This document shows positions 17,513-27,351 of a stretch of DNA of 64,000 bases, in pieces. The stretch is from Acinetobacter sp. Ver3 (GTDB lineage: Bacteria > Pseudomonadota > Gammaproteobacteria > Pseudomonadales > Moraxellaceae), in the NCBI RefSeq assembly GCF_000632455.1, contig NZ_JFYL01000001.1:1-64000 (forward strand). Direction: 5' to 3'. Position 1 is the first letter of the stretch. Every line of letters starts with the position of its first letter. The notes under the pieces are model-generated. The model saw nothing but the letters and a program-made list of their open reading frames with translations. It did not search any database and was not told where the DNA came from. A program made the translations under genes and the position numbers.

Positions 17513-17899
17513 ATGGCTTATAGCGAAAAAGTGATTGATCATTACGAAAATCCTCGTAATGTTGGTGTTTTAGATAAAAACGCAGAAAACGTAGGTACAG
17601 GTATGGTCGGTGCACCAGCTTGTGGTGACGTTATGCGTCTTCAAATCCAAGTGGATGAGAATGGTGTAATTGAAGAAGCTCGCTTCAAAACTTACGGATG
17701 TGGTTCTGCAATTGCTTCAAGTTCACTTGTAACTGAATGGCTAAAAGGTAAAACTTTAGACCAAGCACAGCAAATCAAGAATATTGATATTGCAAATGAA
17801 CTTGCGCTTCCTCCTGTAAAAGTACACTGCTCTGTACTTGCAGAAGATGCAATTAAAGCTGCTGTAGAAGACTACCGTAGCAAAAAAGCGAAAGCTTAA
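17513..17899 (+). CDS. iscU: Fe-S cluster scaffold IscU
   Basis: A 128-residue scaffold on which [2Fe-2S] clusters form. Cluster ligands C37 (GAPACGDVM), C63 (YGCGSA) and C106 (VKVHCSVL) are present, as is the LPPVK motif (99-103) recognised by HscA. Start ATG 17513 has GGAG upstream. It partners with IscS, IscA, HscB/HscA and Fdx, all in this operon. Confidence 0.97.
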   Translation: MAYSEKVIDHYENPRNVGVLDKNAENVGTGMVGAPACGDVMRLQIQVDENGVIEEARFKTYGCGSAIASSSLVTEWLKGKTLDQAQQIKNIDIANELALPPVKVHCSVLAEDAIKAAVEDYRSKKAKA

Positions 17900-17929
17900 T
17901 TTAGCGCTTGATGATTGAATGGAGTTTTC

Positions 17930-18250
17930 ATGATCAATTTAACTGAAAATGCTGCAACTCATATCAGCAATTATTTATTGAATCGCGGTAAGGGTGAAGG
18001 TATTCGCGTTGGTGTGAAAACTTCAGGTTGTTCTGGATTGGCTTATGTTCTCGAATTCGTTGATGAAGTTGACGAACATGATCAAGTCTTTGAACAGTTT
18101 GGGGTTAAAGTTTTCGTTGATCCGAAGAGCCTTGTTTATCTAGAAGGTATGGAAATGGACTATGTTAAAAATGGTCTAAACGAAGGTTTTGAATTCAACA
18201 ACCCAAACAAAAAAGGTGAATGTGGTTGTGGTGAATCTTTCACTGTTTAA
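17930..18250 (+). CDS. iscA: Iron-sulfur assembly protein IscA
   Basis: A 106-residue A-type carrier with the three ligands C34 (TSGCSGLAY), C98 and C100 (GECGCGESF). It should carry clusters or iron to targets. The start is ATG 17930 with GGAG a few bases before it; a longer frame opens at 17915, but that would be upstream of this ribosome site. A hairpin follows before hscB. Confidence 0.95.
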   Translation: MINLTENAATHISNYLLNRGKGEGIRVGVKTSGCSGLAYVLEFVDEVDEHDQVFEQFGVKVFVDPKSLVYLEGMEMDYVKNGLNEGFEFNNPNKKGECGCGESFTV

Positions 18251-18276
18251 GATAATCATTCTCTTTTTACCTGATT

Positions 18277-18299
18277 AAAACAGTGCCCTGCACTGTTTT
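18277..18299 (+). terminator. Terminator-like hairpin inside the isc operon, between iscA and hscB
   Basis: Perfect arms AAAACAGTGC and GCACTGTTTT around CCT, followed by AATTCTATT. It could reduce transcription of hscBA-fdx relative to iscRSUA. The 10-bp stem is AT-rich at its base and has only a short T run, so full termination is unlikely. Confidence 0.6.
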
Positions 18300-18351
18300 A
18301 ATTCTATTCAGCGCCCACTTTTATTTTTCACTATTTTGGAATTTCCAATCC

Positions 18352-18867
18352 ATGAATCATTTTGAGTTGTTTAATCTCCCTGTAGCACTCGATATTGATT
18401 TAGCAACTTTGAAAGCTAACTTTCTAAAATTGCAGCAACAATATCATCCAGATAAAGCTGAAAATAAAGACCAAGCCTTGATCAAATCTAGCGAAATCAA
18501 TCAAGCTTATAAAGTTTTATCTCAAGTTGACAGCCGTGCTGGATATTTACTTACACTCAAAAAACAAGACTATCATTTAGATCAATCCATCAATGATTTC
18601 GAATTTTTACAATCTGCATTAGAAATTCGTGAACAGTTAGATGAAGCTCAAAGTTCTGAACAACTTTCATCTTTAAAAACTGAAGTGCAACAATGGATTA
18701 ATGGTTTAGTTCGCGAATTCAAAATAGACTATGAAGCTGAAGATTGGGCTGAGTCTCGCGATACTGTTCGAAAATTACGTTTCTTCCAAAAAGTGATGAA
18801 TGATATACATCAAGCTGAAGATCGTATTCTCGATGATGAAGATTTTGACTTAGATGACGAATTCTAA
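18352..18867 (+). CDS. hscB: Fe-S assembly co-chaperone HscB
   Basis: A 171-residue J-type co-chaperone. The J domain starts at MNHFELFNLP and holds HPD at 32-34 (YHPDKAE); a C-terminal three-helix domain binds IscU. It brings IscU to HscA and stimulates its ATPase. The start ATG 18352 gives the exact usual length; the frame also opens at 18283, inside the hairpin before it. Upstream GGA is weak as a ribosome site. Confidence 0.95.
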   Translation: MNHFELFNLPVALDIDLATLKANFLKLQQQYHPDKAENKDQALIKSSEINQAYKVLSQVDSRAGYLLTLKKQDYHLDQSINDFEFLQSALEIREQLDEAQSSEQLSSLKTEVQQWINGLVREFKIDYEAEDWAESRDTVRKLRFFQKVMNDIHQAEDRILDDEDFDLDDEF

Positions 18868-18904
18868 TTTTATTTTTTTGTTTTATTTTCAAGGGATTTA
18901 ACAC

Positions 18905-20764
18905 ATGGCACTCTTGCAAATTGCTGAACCTGGACAATCAAGTGCGCCACATGAACATCGCATTGCTATTGGTATTGATTTAGGTACGACCCACTCTCTT
19001 GTAGCAACTGTGCTTTCTGGCAAACCTAAAGTTCTAAACGATGAACAAGGTCAAGTGTTACTTCCTTCTATCGTACATTATGCTGAAAACTCTACTGTGC
19101 TCGGCAATGACGCAAAACCGTTTATAACTCGTGACCCACAGAATACTATTGTTTCTGTAAAACGTTTTATGGGACGCTCAAAAGCTGATATTAAATTTCA
19201 ACACCCGTATCAATTGGTGGGTGAAGACAATCAGATGCCTGCTTTTGAAACAGCACAAGGTCGTAAAACACCTGTTGAAATTTCTGCTGAAATTCTAAAA
19301 AATCTAAAAGATCGCGCTGAAGCAAGTTTAAAAAATCCCATAAATGGTGCTGTCATTACAGTACCTGCCTATTTTGATGAGGCACAACGTCAAGCAACAC
19401 GAGACGCTGCACAGCTCGCTGGTTTAAACGTACTGAGATTATTAAACGAACCTACAGCAGCAGCTGTAGCGTATGGTTTAGATCAAGCAACAAATTTAAG
19501 TACAGATCAAAATTATGTGATTTACGACTTAGGTGGTGGTACTTTCGACGTATCCATCCTACGTTTCTCACAGGGTGTATTTGAGGTACTCTCTACAGGT
19601 GGACACACTGCACTTGGAGGCGATGATTTAGATCGTCTTATCGTCAAGTGGGCTAAAAAATCACTCAATATCGAGACCTTAGATGATAACGAGTATGCAC
19701 ACTTCCTTGTTGCAGCACGTAAAGCGAAAGAAGCTTTATCGGATCAAGATCAAGTTAATCTTCAGCTTTTAGAAAACGAATTAACATTGGATCGTGCAAC
19801 GTTTGAAAGCATCATTAAAGTTGCTCTAGATAAAACGATTTCAGTGTGCAAACGAGTATTACGTGATGCTAAATTGGAATTAGACGATATTAAAAATGTC
19901 GTTTTAGTTGGTGGCTCTACTCGCTCTTATGCGGTACAAAAAGCTGTAGCAGAAGTATTTAGTCAAGAACCTCTGTGTACCATTAATCCAGATGAAGTCG
20001 TTGCAATTGGTGCTGCAATTACTGCCAACCAATTAATTGGTAATAGCACCGATGGTTCTTTACTACTTGATGTAACACCGTTATCACTTGGTATTGAAAC
20101 CATGGGTGGATTAGTAGAGCGATTAATTTCACGCAATACTGCAATTCCTGTCGCTCGTCGTCAAGAGTTCACCACGTATCAAGATGGTCAAACTGCGATG
20201 TTAATCCATGTTGTCCAAGGTGAGCGCGATTTAGTAGAACATTGCCGTAGTCTCGGACGTTTTGTTTTACGCGGCATTCCACCGATGACTGCTGGTCAAG
20301 CACGCATTGAAGTGACTTATCAAGTCGATGCTGACGGTCTCTTATCGGTATCTGCTCGTGAAACAACATCTAACGTCTCAGCTCAGATTGATATTAAACC
20401 ATCATACGGTTTATCTGATACTGATATGGAGCGCCTACTGGTTGATGGTTTTAAATTTGCAGCAGAAGATAAAGCCCTTCGTCATTTACATGAAACTAAA
20501 GTTGAAGCTCAACGAGAACTTGAAGCTCTTTCTCAAGCGCTTAAAGCTGATATTAAACTCTTGACTGAACAGGAAGCTCAGGATTTAATTTCTGCACAAA
20601 CTCATTTGGCTCAACAACTTGAAACTTCTGATATTGAAGCAATTGAAGCTGCTGTTGCTGCGTTAAAAGTTCATAGTGATGCATTTGCTGCAAAACGAAT
20701 GAATCAACATATTGATCATGCTCTCAAAGGCACTAAGCTTGACGATTGGTCAAACTCAAACTAA
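18905..20764 (+). CDS. hscA: Fe-S assembly chaperone HscA
   Basis: A 619-residue Hsp70 relative. The ATPase signatures are [12 protein letters not shown] (about 22-33), [12 protein letters not shown]-type (here [14 protein letters not shown], about 207-220) and VLVGGSTRS; a substrate domain and lid follow. It binds the LPPVK motif of IscU and helps cluster release. The order hscB-hscA-fdx confirms HscA against DnaK. AAGGGA before the start is a good ribosome site. Confidence 0.97.
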   Translation: MALLQIAEPGQSSAPHEHRIAIGIDLGTTHSLVATVLSGKPKVLNDEQGQVLLPSIVHYAENSTVLGNDAKPFITRDPQNTIVSVKRFMGRSKADIKFQHPYQLVGEDNQMPAFETAQGRKTPVEISAEILKNLKDRAEASLKNPINGAVITVPAYFDEAQRQATRDAAQLAGLNVLRLLNEPTAAAVAYGLDQATNLSTDQNYVIYDLGGGTFDVSILRFSQGVFEVLSTGGHTALGGDDLDRLIVKWAKKSLNIETLDDNEYAHFLVAARKAKEALSDQDQVNLQLLENELTLDRATFESIIKVALDKTISVCKRVLRDAKLELDDIKNVVLVGGSTRSYAVQKAVAEVFSQEPLCTINPDEVVAIGAAITANQLIGNSTDGSLLLDVTPLSLGIETMGGLVERLISRNTAIPVARRQEFTTYQDGQTAMLIHVVQGERDLVEHCRSLGRFVLRGIPPMTAGQARIEVTYQVDADGLLSVSARETTSNVSAQIDIKPSYGLSDTDMERLLVDGFKFAAEDKALRHLHETKVEAQRELEALSQALKADIKLLTEQEAQDLISAQTHLAQQLETSDIEAIEAAVAALKVHSDAFAAKRMNQHIDHALKGTKLDDWSNSN

Positions 20765-20780
20765 ACATAGGTAAAAATTT

Positions 20781-21119
20781 ATGCCACGTATTAAAGTTCT
20801 TCCACATGCGCAAATTTGCCCTGAAGGTGCTGAGTTTGAAGTTGAGCAAAATGCCAATCTTTGCGAAAGCCTTCTAAAAAATGGTATCAAAATTGAACAT
20901 GCTTGTGATATGTCTGCAGCTTGTACGACCTGCCATGTCATTGTTCGTAAAGGTTTTGATGGTCTTGAAGAAATGAATGATGTAGAAGCAGATTTACTCG
21001 ATCGTGCTTGGGGTCTAGAGCCAGATTCACGTCTTTCTTGCCAAGTAAAAATTGAAAATGATGATTTAGAAGTTGAAATTCCGAAGTACACGATTAACCA
21101 TGCTTCTGAAAATCATTAA
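20781..21119 (+). CDS. fdx: [2Fe-2S] ferredoxin of the isc operon
   Basis: A 112-residue adrenodoxin-type ferredoxin with ligands C42, C48, C51 and C87, identical in position to E. coli Fdx. It provides electrons for cluster assembly. It is the last gene; there is no iscX after it, only a terminator. It follows hscA by 16 bases. Confidence 0.97.
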   Translation: MPRIKVLPHAQICPEGAEFEVEQNANLCESLLKNGIKIEHACDMSAACTTCHVIVRKGFDGLEEMNDVEADLLDRAWGLEPDSRLSCQVKIENDDLEVEIPKYTINHASENH

Positions 21120-21137
21120 TCATTTGTAAAACTATAT

Positions 21138-21167
21138 AAAAAAGGTCACTTAAGTGACCTTTTTATT
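21138..21167. terminator. Bidirectional terminator at the end of the isc operon
   Basis: Arms AAAAAGGTCACTT and AAGTGACCTTTTT; also serves the convergent cyclase gene ending at 21185. Confidence 0.92.
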
Positions 21168-21184
21168 TGTGTAGATATAAAATT

Positions 21185-22627
21185 CTAATTTAGATATTTT
21201 ACTTCATCAGATAGTTTTAATTTCACAATACCAGAAGAGTTGGTTAAATCCTGCTGAAGTTTAATACGTTCAATCATTTTTTCTAAAACTGCGATTAATT
21301 CAGCATATTCGTAATTTTGTACTTCTTCCATATTCAGCACCAGCTGAAACCCTTTGTACTCATAATCAAACCAATGTTGATGGGTTTGCTTGGTACTATA
21401 TTTTTCCATGACCTGCCAACTTTTAATTGAACCATGAATCCCTTTCAGCTCTATAGGTTCCTGAGGTGCACAAAGATAATAGTTTTTAACTAATTTATAA
21501 GTCTCATCCGAGATTAAAATTTCATCAATTTCTGCAGCATTTTGAAGTCTTGCAGCTAAATTCGCATCCCGCCCAACAATGGTATATGCCATTCGATGAA
21601 CTGCGCCATAGTTACCAACGTGACAATAACCTGTACTAATGCCCATACGTATATGCAATGCTGAGTATCCCATTTTCACCCAGCGTTCACGCAAAAATTT
21701 CATTTGTTGACGCATTGCCATCGCCATATCGATGCAATTTTTGGCATCTTGTTCAACCCCTTGCGAATCTGGATCTCCAAAGAAAATGAGAATCGCGTCT
21801 CCCATAAACTTGTCAATTGTTCCACCATATTGCTTAGCAATTTCAGTCATATGGCTCAGATAGTCATTCAAAACAAAAGCTAAGTCATCTGGAATAAGAG
21901 TCTCTGAAAGCTCAGTAAATCCCTGAATGTCAGAGAAAAAAATCGTAATTTTTTTACGTTTATATTCAAGTTTCGCTTCAGTTTCACCACGCATGATTGA
22001 TTGCCACAATTGAATTGGTGCATAGCGGCTTAACTGATTCGATAACTCAATATATCGATTCATTTCTTTAAAATAAGTTTGACGTTGAACATCTAATTTT
22101 TTTACACGTCGATTCTGATAATAATTAGCAAAATTCACAAAAAGAATCGCACATATACACGAGACTACGGACAATTCGATTGAAGTTTGCTGGAAATAAT
22201 CTTCAAAACCAAAAATAAAAATTGTACAAATATAAAAAACAATGATTGCAACTAAAATTGCAATCGAACTCACCATCATCGAAATTTTATTATTAACGGC
22301 TGTAAACACCAATCCGAACAGAAATACAAATGTTGGCAACAAACTTAAATGCACTGCTGCTAAGGCGGTAGCAACAACAACAACATCAATAATAAAGAAC
22401 GCAAAACGTCTGGTTTTACTACCGTAACGATATTGGATACTGTGTGAAATTCGGGGTGCCAATAGAATCAGCAAGAAAATAAATAGAGGGTATAAAATCT
22501 GATAATTTTGGTTTTGTGAAGTGAAATAATAGATCACAACAAGAATCGCGATCATCACATACCCCATCATCCTGAGGAGTACTTCAAATTGCTGTGGCTC
22601 TTTATCCAGCATTCGTTCAAATGGCAA
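21185..22627 (-). CDS. Membrane-bound class III adenylate cyclase
   Basis: A 480-residue protein with about six transmembrane helices in residues 18-185 and a catalytic cyclase domain at about 225-400. Metal-binding Asp residues lie in FFSDIQGF and FMGDAIL, the purine-specifying Lys in DKFMGD and Thr in YTIVG, and the transition-state Asn and Arg in DANLAARL. This set fits ATP as substrate, so it should make cAMP. The architecture is like Pseudomonas CyaB; a class III cyclase named CavA is known in A. baumannii and this may be its counterpart, but I cannot prove it. Start TTG 22627 has GAGG 9 bases before it; ATG 22612 is the alternative. Confidence 0.88.
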   Translation of the reverse strand: MPFERMLDKEPQQFEVLLRMMGYVMIAILVVIYYFTSQNQNYQILYPLFIFLLILLAPRISHSIQYRYGSKTRRFAFFIIDVVVVATALAAVHLSLLPTFVFLFGLVFTAVNNKISMMVSSIAILVAIIVFYICTIFIFGFEDYFQQTSIELSVVSCICAILFVNFANYYQNRRVKKLDVQRQTYFKEMNRYIELSNQLSRYAPIQLWQSIMRGETEAKLEYKRKKITIFFSDIQGFTELSETLIPDDLAFVLNDYLSHMTEIAKQYGGTIDKFMGDAILIFFGDPDSQGVEQDAKNCIDMAMAMRQQMKFLRERWVKMGYSALHIRMGISTGYCHVGNYGAVHRMAYTIVGRDANLAARLQNAAEIDEILISDETYKLVKNYYLCAPQEPIELKGIHGSIKSWQVMEKYSTKQTHQHWFDYEYKGFQLVLNMEEVQNYEYAELIAVLEKMIERIKLQQDLTNSSGIVKLKLSDEVKYLN

Positions 22628-22679
22628 TTGCTATTACCTCAATTCACATTATTTTTATTCTTCCCTGAAATTGACGTAT

Positions 22680-23117
22680 TTACTCCATACGCCAATCGAA
22701 AGGCATGTCACCTTGACCACGAAGCGCGAGCATGAGCGTTTGACGCATATGCGCTAAAACATCATTACTGTAAGGAACTGCAGGTGAAGCACCCCAAACA
22801 GGCTTAGGCCATGCAGAATCATTCTGATAACGAACTACATGATGAAAATGAAGTTGAGGAACCATATTTCCTAGTGCTGCAACGTTCATTTTATCCGCAC
22901 GGAAAACTCGAGATAATTGACTAGATAACCAGCTAGATTCTCTTAAAAATTGTTCTTGGTCTGCTTGGCTTAATTCATATAATTCAGTTACACCAGGAAC
23001 ACGCGGTACCAAAATCAACCATGGAAATTGCATGTCATTCATTAAACGACAAGTTGAAAGTGGAAAGTCGCCAACAAAAAAAGTATCTTGAGCAAGTTGT
23101 GGATGCAAACTAAACAT
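22680..23117 (-). CDS. HIT-domain protein
   Basis: A 145-residue member of the histidine-triad superfamily, with LHFHHVVR (about 92-99) as the triad region, of HxHH type. HIT proteins hydrolyse or transfer nucleotides; the substrate here is unknown. It lies between the cyclase and mfd, on the same strand as both. The cyclase follows it by 52 bases, so they may share a transcript. No clear ribosome site precedes the ATG. Confidence 0.85.
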   Translation of the reverse strand: MFSLHPQLAQDTFFVGDFPLSTCRLMNDMQFPWLILVPRVPGVTELYELSQADQEQFLRESSWLSSQLSRVFRADKMNVAALGNMVPQLHFHHVVRYQNDSAWPKPVWGASPAVPYSNDVLAHMRQTLMLALRGQGDMPFDWRME

Positions 23118-23341
23118 ATATTTATAAATGACGCAAAAATTAAATGGATAGCTAATACTAACACAACAGTTTTGGACTGAGTATTATTAGTCATGTGTTT
23201 CGATACAAAAAAATATGTATTTCATTGATTTGAATCTCACTCATTCATTGCAATGCATCGCTAAAAAATCAACCTATAAAGTTGACTGTCAGCCAGTGCA
23301 TTTTGAGCAATGAACAAGTATAGATTCAAGCCCAACTTAGA

Positions 23342-26300
23342 TCAGTTGAGCCCTCTCATCAATTCATCTAAAAGATCATTAATAAACTGAATTCTTTTGT
23401 CATTTTCCTCAAGCATAACCATCACTTTCAGACGTTGACCACCGTCCATTCTAAAAAATGTCGGATGTTTTTGCATCATTTGGATAATACTCATCGCTTG
23501 AACAGGAGTATCAGGTGAAAATTCAATTTGGCCACCCTGCTTACTCAAATCAATCTTGGTAATACCTAATTTTTCTGCTTTTATACGCACCTGATGAACA
23601 GTAAAAAGATATTTCACTTGTTGAGGTAGCACACCAAAACGATCGATAAGCTCCATACGGATATGATCGAGTTTTTCTTGTGTATCCGTATTACTAATTC
23701 GCTTATAGAACAATAAACGCTGATGTACATCACCTAAATATTCATCTGGAATTAATGCAGGCATATGTAAACTAATTTCAGCCGTGAGTGACAAAGGGGC
23801 ATCAAAGTTAGGAGTCTTACCATTTTGGATGGCTTTAGTCGCTTTCTCAAGCATTTCCATATATAGACTATATCCAATTGCATGCATTGAACCACTTTGC
23901 TGCTCACCTAGAAGCTCGCCTGCTCCACGTATTTCTAAATCCTCTGTCGCCAATACAAAACCAGCGCCTAAAGTAGAAGCACGCTGAATGGCATCAAGTC
24001 GTTTTTCAGCATCACCTTTTAAGCCTTTAATAGACGGAACCATCAGATACGCATAGGCTTGATGATGAGAGCGCCCCACACGACCACGCAGTTGATGAAG
24101 TTGTGCCAAACCTAACTTGTCTGCTCGCTCGATGATAATTGTATTGGCATTTGGTACATCAATTCCCGTTTCAATAATGGTCGAACACACCAATACATTA
24201 TATTCTTTATGATAAAACTGCTGCATGACCTGTTCTAACTCACGCTCACGCATTTGACCATGCGCAACTGCAACCCGAGCTTCAGGAACTAACAACCGAA
24301 TATTTTCAGCCGCTCGTTCAATGGTATCCACTTCATTATGCAAAATATAAACCTGACCACCACGTAATAGTTCACGCAAGATCGCCTCTTTCATCGTGGC
24401 ATCGGTCTGCTCATTGACAAAGGTCTTAACAGCGAGACGGCGTGCAGGTGGTGTAGCAATAATTGAGAGGTCACGCATACCTGAAAACGCCATATTTAAG
24501 GTACGCGGGATTGGCGTAGCGGTTAGCGTCAGCATATCTACATCGGCACGCATCGCTTTAATACGTTCTTTATCTCGCACACCAAAGCGATGTTCTTCAT
24601 CAACAATCATCAATCCAAGTTGTTTAAACTGGACATTTTCCTGCAAAATTTTATGCGTTCCAATGACGATATCAACTTTACCCTCTGCCAAATCTTCGAT
24701 CGTTTTTAAGTGTGTTTTATTTGAGCCAAATCGAGATAACACTTCAATACGGATAGGCCAATCAGCAAATCGATCTTTGAAAGATTCATAATGCTGTTGC
24801 GCAAGTAAAGTTGTTGGAACTAAAACAGCAACTTGCTTATTGTTCTGTACAGCAACAAAAGCAGCTCTCATCGCTACTTCTGTCTTACCAAATCCAACAT
24901 CACCACAGACTAAACGATCCATTGGTTTAGCTTGTTGCATGTCGTATAAAGTCGCTTCGATAGCATTCGCTTGATCAAGCGTTTCTTCATAAGCAAAACC
25001 ACTGACAAACTGCATATAAGTAGTGTGATCTAATTCAAATTGAATACCTGGTTTTGAGTGGCGTCTTGCTTGAATATGAAGAAGTTCGGCTGCAACATCA
25101 TGTATCTGTTCTAGTGCTTTGCGCTTAGCTTTATTCCAAGCATCAGTACCAAGTTTATGCAGTGGTGCTAAATCAGGATCACCTCCACTGTATCGACTAA
25201 TCAGATGCAAATTGGTGACAGGAACATAGACTTTGGCATCATCAGCATAATTAAGTTGCAAAAATTCGTGGTCTTGATCATCAATACATAAAGTCACTAA
25301 TCCCGCATAGCGACCTACACCGTGATCAATATGAACTACAGGAGCACCTATACTTAATTCAGTTAAACTTTTAACTAAGAACTCTTCAGAAACTTCATGC
25401 TGGCGTTTTCTACGGCGTTGTACAACACGATGCTCATAGAGTTGATTTTCTGAAATGACAGATATTTGTCCTTTAATCTCCAAGCCACGCTCAAGTGGTG
25501 CATGCGTTACTGCTACTGAATATTGTTGATTAATAAACTCCTGATAATGCTCTACAACAGGAATTTCACCCATACTTGCTCGCAAGGAGTCCTTTAACGA
25601 TTCACGACGTCCCGCACTTTCAGCGACGAGTAAGACAGGGTGTTGCGCAGCATCAATAAATGATTTTACAGCATGAAATGGCTGTTGATGTTTAGGCTCT
25701 ACCGCTAAACGAGGTGGCTGTTCAGCAGAGGTATTAATTACACCCGCTTTAGGTTCAAAAACTTCGTCAGATGCGATAATACGAGGAAACTGATTGAGTT
25801 GTTCAAAAATTTGATTTTGTTGAAAGAAGATTTGTTCTGGAGCTAATAAAGGTTGATCAACATTATGACGTCGGTCTTCATAACGCTGATAAATATCTTT
25901 CCAAAATTGAGTTAATTCACTTTCAATATTGCGATCTGTAATGACAATGGAATGATTTGGTAAGTATGATGTAATACTACTTTGTTCTAGCATTTCTTTT
26001 TTTGAAAAGAACAGCGGAAAGTAATAGTCCAATCCCGGTGAAGATATACCCTCCATTACATCCTGATAAATTGGATTTTTTTTCGGGTTCGCCGTTGGAA
26101 ACTCTTCAGCATAACGGTCTCGAAATTGAGCTCTACCTTCTTTTAAAGGAAACTCTTTAGCTGGTAAAACCTTAAAATGTTCAAGTTTCGTCGTGGTCCT
26201 TTGAGTTTCTGGATCAAAAAATTTTAAAGAATCAATTTCATCATCAAACAAATCTATTCGAATTGGAGCATCTTGCCCCGAAGCAAAAATATCAACTAAA

Positions 26301-26800
26301 CTTCCCCGAACAGCAAATTCTCCATGATCATATACAGTATCGACCAAATGATAACCAGCCTGAATCAGGCGTTGTTTCTGCTTTTCTAAATCAAATTTTT
26401 GCCCAACGCTAATATCAAAATGCTCACCTAACACCCAAGACGTCGGCGCAACACGTTGTGCCAAAGTTGTGCTTGAAATGAGTAGTATCCCTTTTGCTGG
26501 CATATTAGAGAGCACTGATAATCTTTCTGAGACAATATCTTGATGCGGAGACAACCGATCGTAAGGTAAGATCTCCCAATCTGGAAAGATGGTGGGCTTC
26601 ACACCATAAAATTCAAGTTCACTCTCAAGTTGAGCTAAATGTTGATTATTTCTAGCTACCAGAACAAAGAGTCGATCAGAGTTTTGACTTATTTCTTTTA
26701 AAAGCAAAGCGATGGCAGAGCCTTTAAGCGCCCCTAACCATCTTTTTTCGCCAGATTTTATTTGTGATAGATTAAGTTGAGAAATTTCTTTTTGGAACAT
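23342..26800 (-). CDS. mfd: Transcription-repair coupling factor Mfd
   Basis: A large (1152-residue) ATP-dependent translocase that removes stalled RNA polymerase from lesions and recruits UvrA. N-terminal UvrB-like region, a CarD/CdnL-type RNA polymerase binding part (GAPVVHIDHGVGRY), then helicase motifs: Walker A GDVGFGKTEVA, DEEHRFG, TATPIPRTL and the QLRGRVGRS motif VI, and a C-terminal TRCF domain. I start it at ATG 26800, because the residues before IKSGEKRWL then match the family's usual N-terminus; the frame extends 10 codons to an ATG at 26830. The 224-base gap 23118-23341 holds nothing I can name. Confidence 0.96.
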   Translation of the reverse strand: MFQKEISQLNLSQIKSGEKRWLGALKGSAIALLLKEISQNSDRLFVLVARNNQHLAQLESELEFYGVKPTIFPDWEILPYDRLSPHQDIVSERLSVLSNMPAKGILLISSTTLAQRVAPTSWVLGEHFDISVGQKFDLEKQKQRLIQAGYHLVDTVYDHGEFAVRGSLVDIFASGQDAPIRIDLFDDEIDSLKFFDPETQRTTTKLEHFKVLPAKEFPLKEGRAQFRDRYAEEFPTANPKKNPIYQDVMEGISSPGLDYYFPLFFSKKEMLEQSSITSYLPNHSIVITDRNIESELTQFWKDIYQRYEDRRHNVDQPLLAPEQIFFQQNQIFEQLNQFPRIIASDEVFEPKAGVINTSAEQPPRLAVEPKHQQPFHAVKSFIDAAQHPVLLVAESAGRRESLKDSLRASMGEIPVVEHYQEFINQQYSVAVTHAPLERGLEIKGQISVISENQLYEHRVVQRRRKRQHEVSEEFLVKSLTELSIGAPVVHIDHGVGRYAGLVTLCIDDQDHEFLQLNYADDAKVYVPVTNLHLISRYSGGDPDLAPLHKLGTDAWNKAKRKALEQIHDVAAELLHIQARRHSKPGIQFELDHTTYMQFVSGFAYEETLDQANAIEATLYDMQQAKPMDRLVCGDVGFGKTEVAMRAAFVAVQNNKQVAVLVPTTLLAQQHYESFKDRFADWPIRIEVLSRFGSNKTHLKTIEDLAEGKVDIVIGTHKILQENVQFKQLGLMIVDEEHRFGVRDKERIKAMRADVDMLTLTATPIPRTLNMAFSGMRDLSIIATPPARRLAVKTFVNEQTDATMKEAILRELLRGGQVYILHNEVDTIERAAENIRLLVPEARVAVAHGQMRERELEQVMQQFYHKEYNVLVCSTIIETGIDVPNANTIIIERADKLGLAQLHQLRGRVGRSHHQAYAYLMVPSIKGLKGDAEKRLDAIQRASTLGAGFVLATEDLEIRGAGELLGEQQSGSMHAIGYSLYMEMLEKATKAIQNGKTPNFDAPLSLTAEISLHMPALIPDEYLGDVHQRLLFYKRISNTDTQEKLDHIRMELIDRFGVLPQQVKYLFTVHQVRIKAEKLGITKIDLSKQGGQIEFSPDTPVQAMSIIQMMQKHPTFFRMDGGQRLKVMVMLEENDKRIQFINDLLDELMRGLN

Positions 26801-26901
26801 GAAGATCGCTTTAAAAGTCTGGTAGGACATTGCACTATTTTATCATGTTCAAAATCGAGAATGAGTTATTTTTAGATATCACAAACATTCAGTCGCAAAC
26901 A

Positions 26902-27252
26902 TTAGCGCTCACGTTTGAATTCACGATAATAATCATTGAGCAATATCACGAATTTTTTTAACTGTTCTAGATTCTGTTGATTATTACCTAATCTCGTAGT
27001 AAAACGACCTGTATTCAACTCAAGATCTATTTTCTCTTTGATCAACATTCCCCGATAAAATAAATTTTCCAAATCATCAAAACGAGTAACCTTTCGGTTC
27101 GAAAAATATGACAATCTTTCATTTAGTTCATTCAAAACAACGTCATCGATAATATATCCTAATTCAGGATCATAACGAATTTGATGAGTCTGTAAATAAA
27201 CTTGCTCAGCCGATGGTTTTTTTTGAAACAAATCAGAAATTTTTTTAAACAT
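26902..27252 (-). CDS. Hypothetical protein, 116 residues
   Basis: A charged, probably helical cytoplasmic protein. It begins MFKKISDLFQKKPS, holds a DPELGYIIDDVVLNELNERL run and ends with KRER. There is no signal peptide or membrane span. No family is recognised. It lies upstream of mfd in the same direction, and 71 to 101 bases separate them depending on the mfd start. I see no strong ribosome site. Confidence 0.6.
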   Translation of the reverse strand: MFKKISDLFQKKPSAEQVYLQTHQIRYDPELGYIIDDVVLNELNERLSYFSNRKVTRFDDLENLFYRGMLIKEKIDLELNTGRFTTRLGNNQQNLEQLKKFVILLNDYYREFKRER

Positions 27253-27303
27253 AGTTTGGGAAGAAAAGCTGAAAACTCAAAATGATGGTCTATCTTAGCA
27301 TCT

Positions 27304-27331
27304 GGTCACGAATACACCTATATTCATGACC
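27304..27331. other. Near-perfect 11-bp inverted repeat
   Basis: GGTCACGAATA and TATTCATGACC (one mismatch) around CACCTA, in the gap between the 116-residue gene and the GST-fold gene. It has no T run. It may be an mRNA hairpin at the 3' end of the GST-fold gene. Confidence 0.4.
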
Positions 27332-27351
27332 AAAAAGCACTCAAACTAAAA

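Noticed and set aside
24396-24791. A 131-codon frame opposite mfd
   Set aside because: Antisense shadow of the mfd helicase region, Ser/Arg-rich translation, no start signals.
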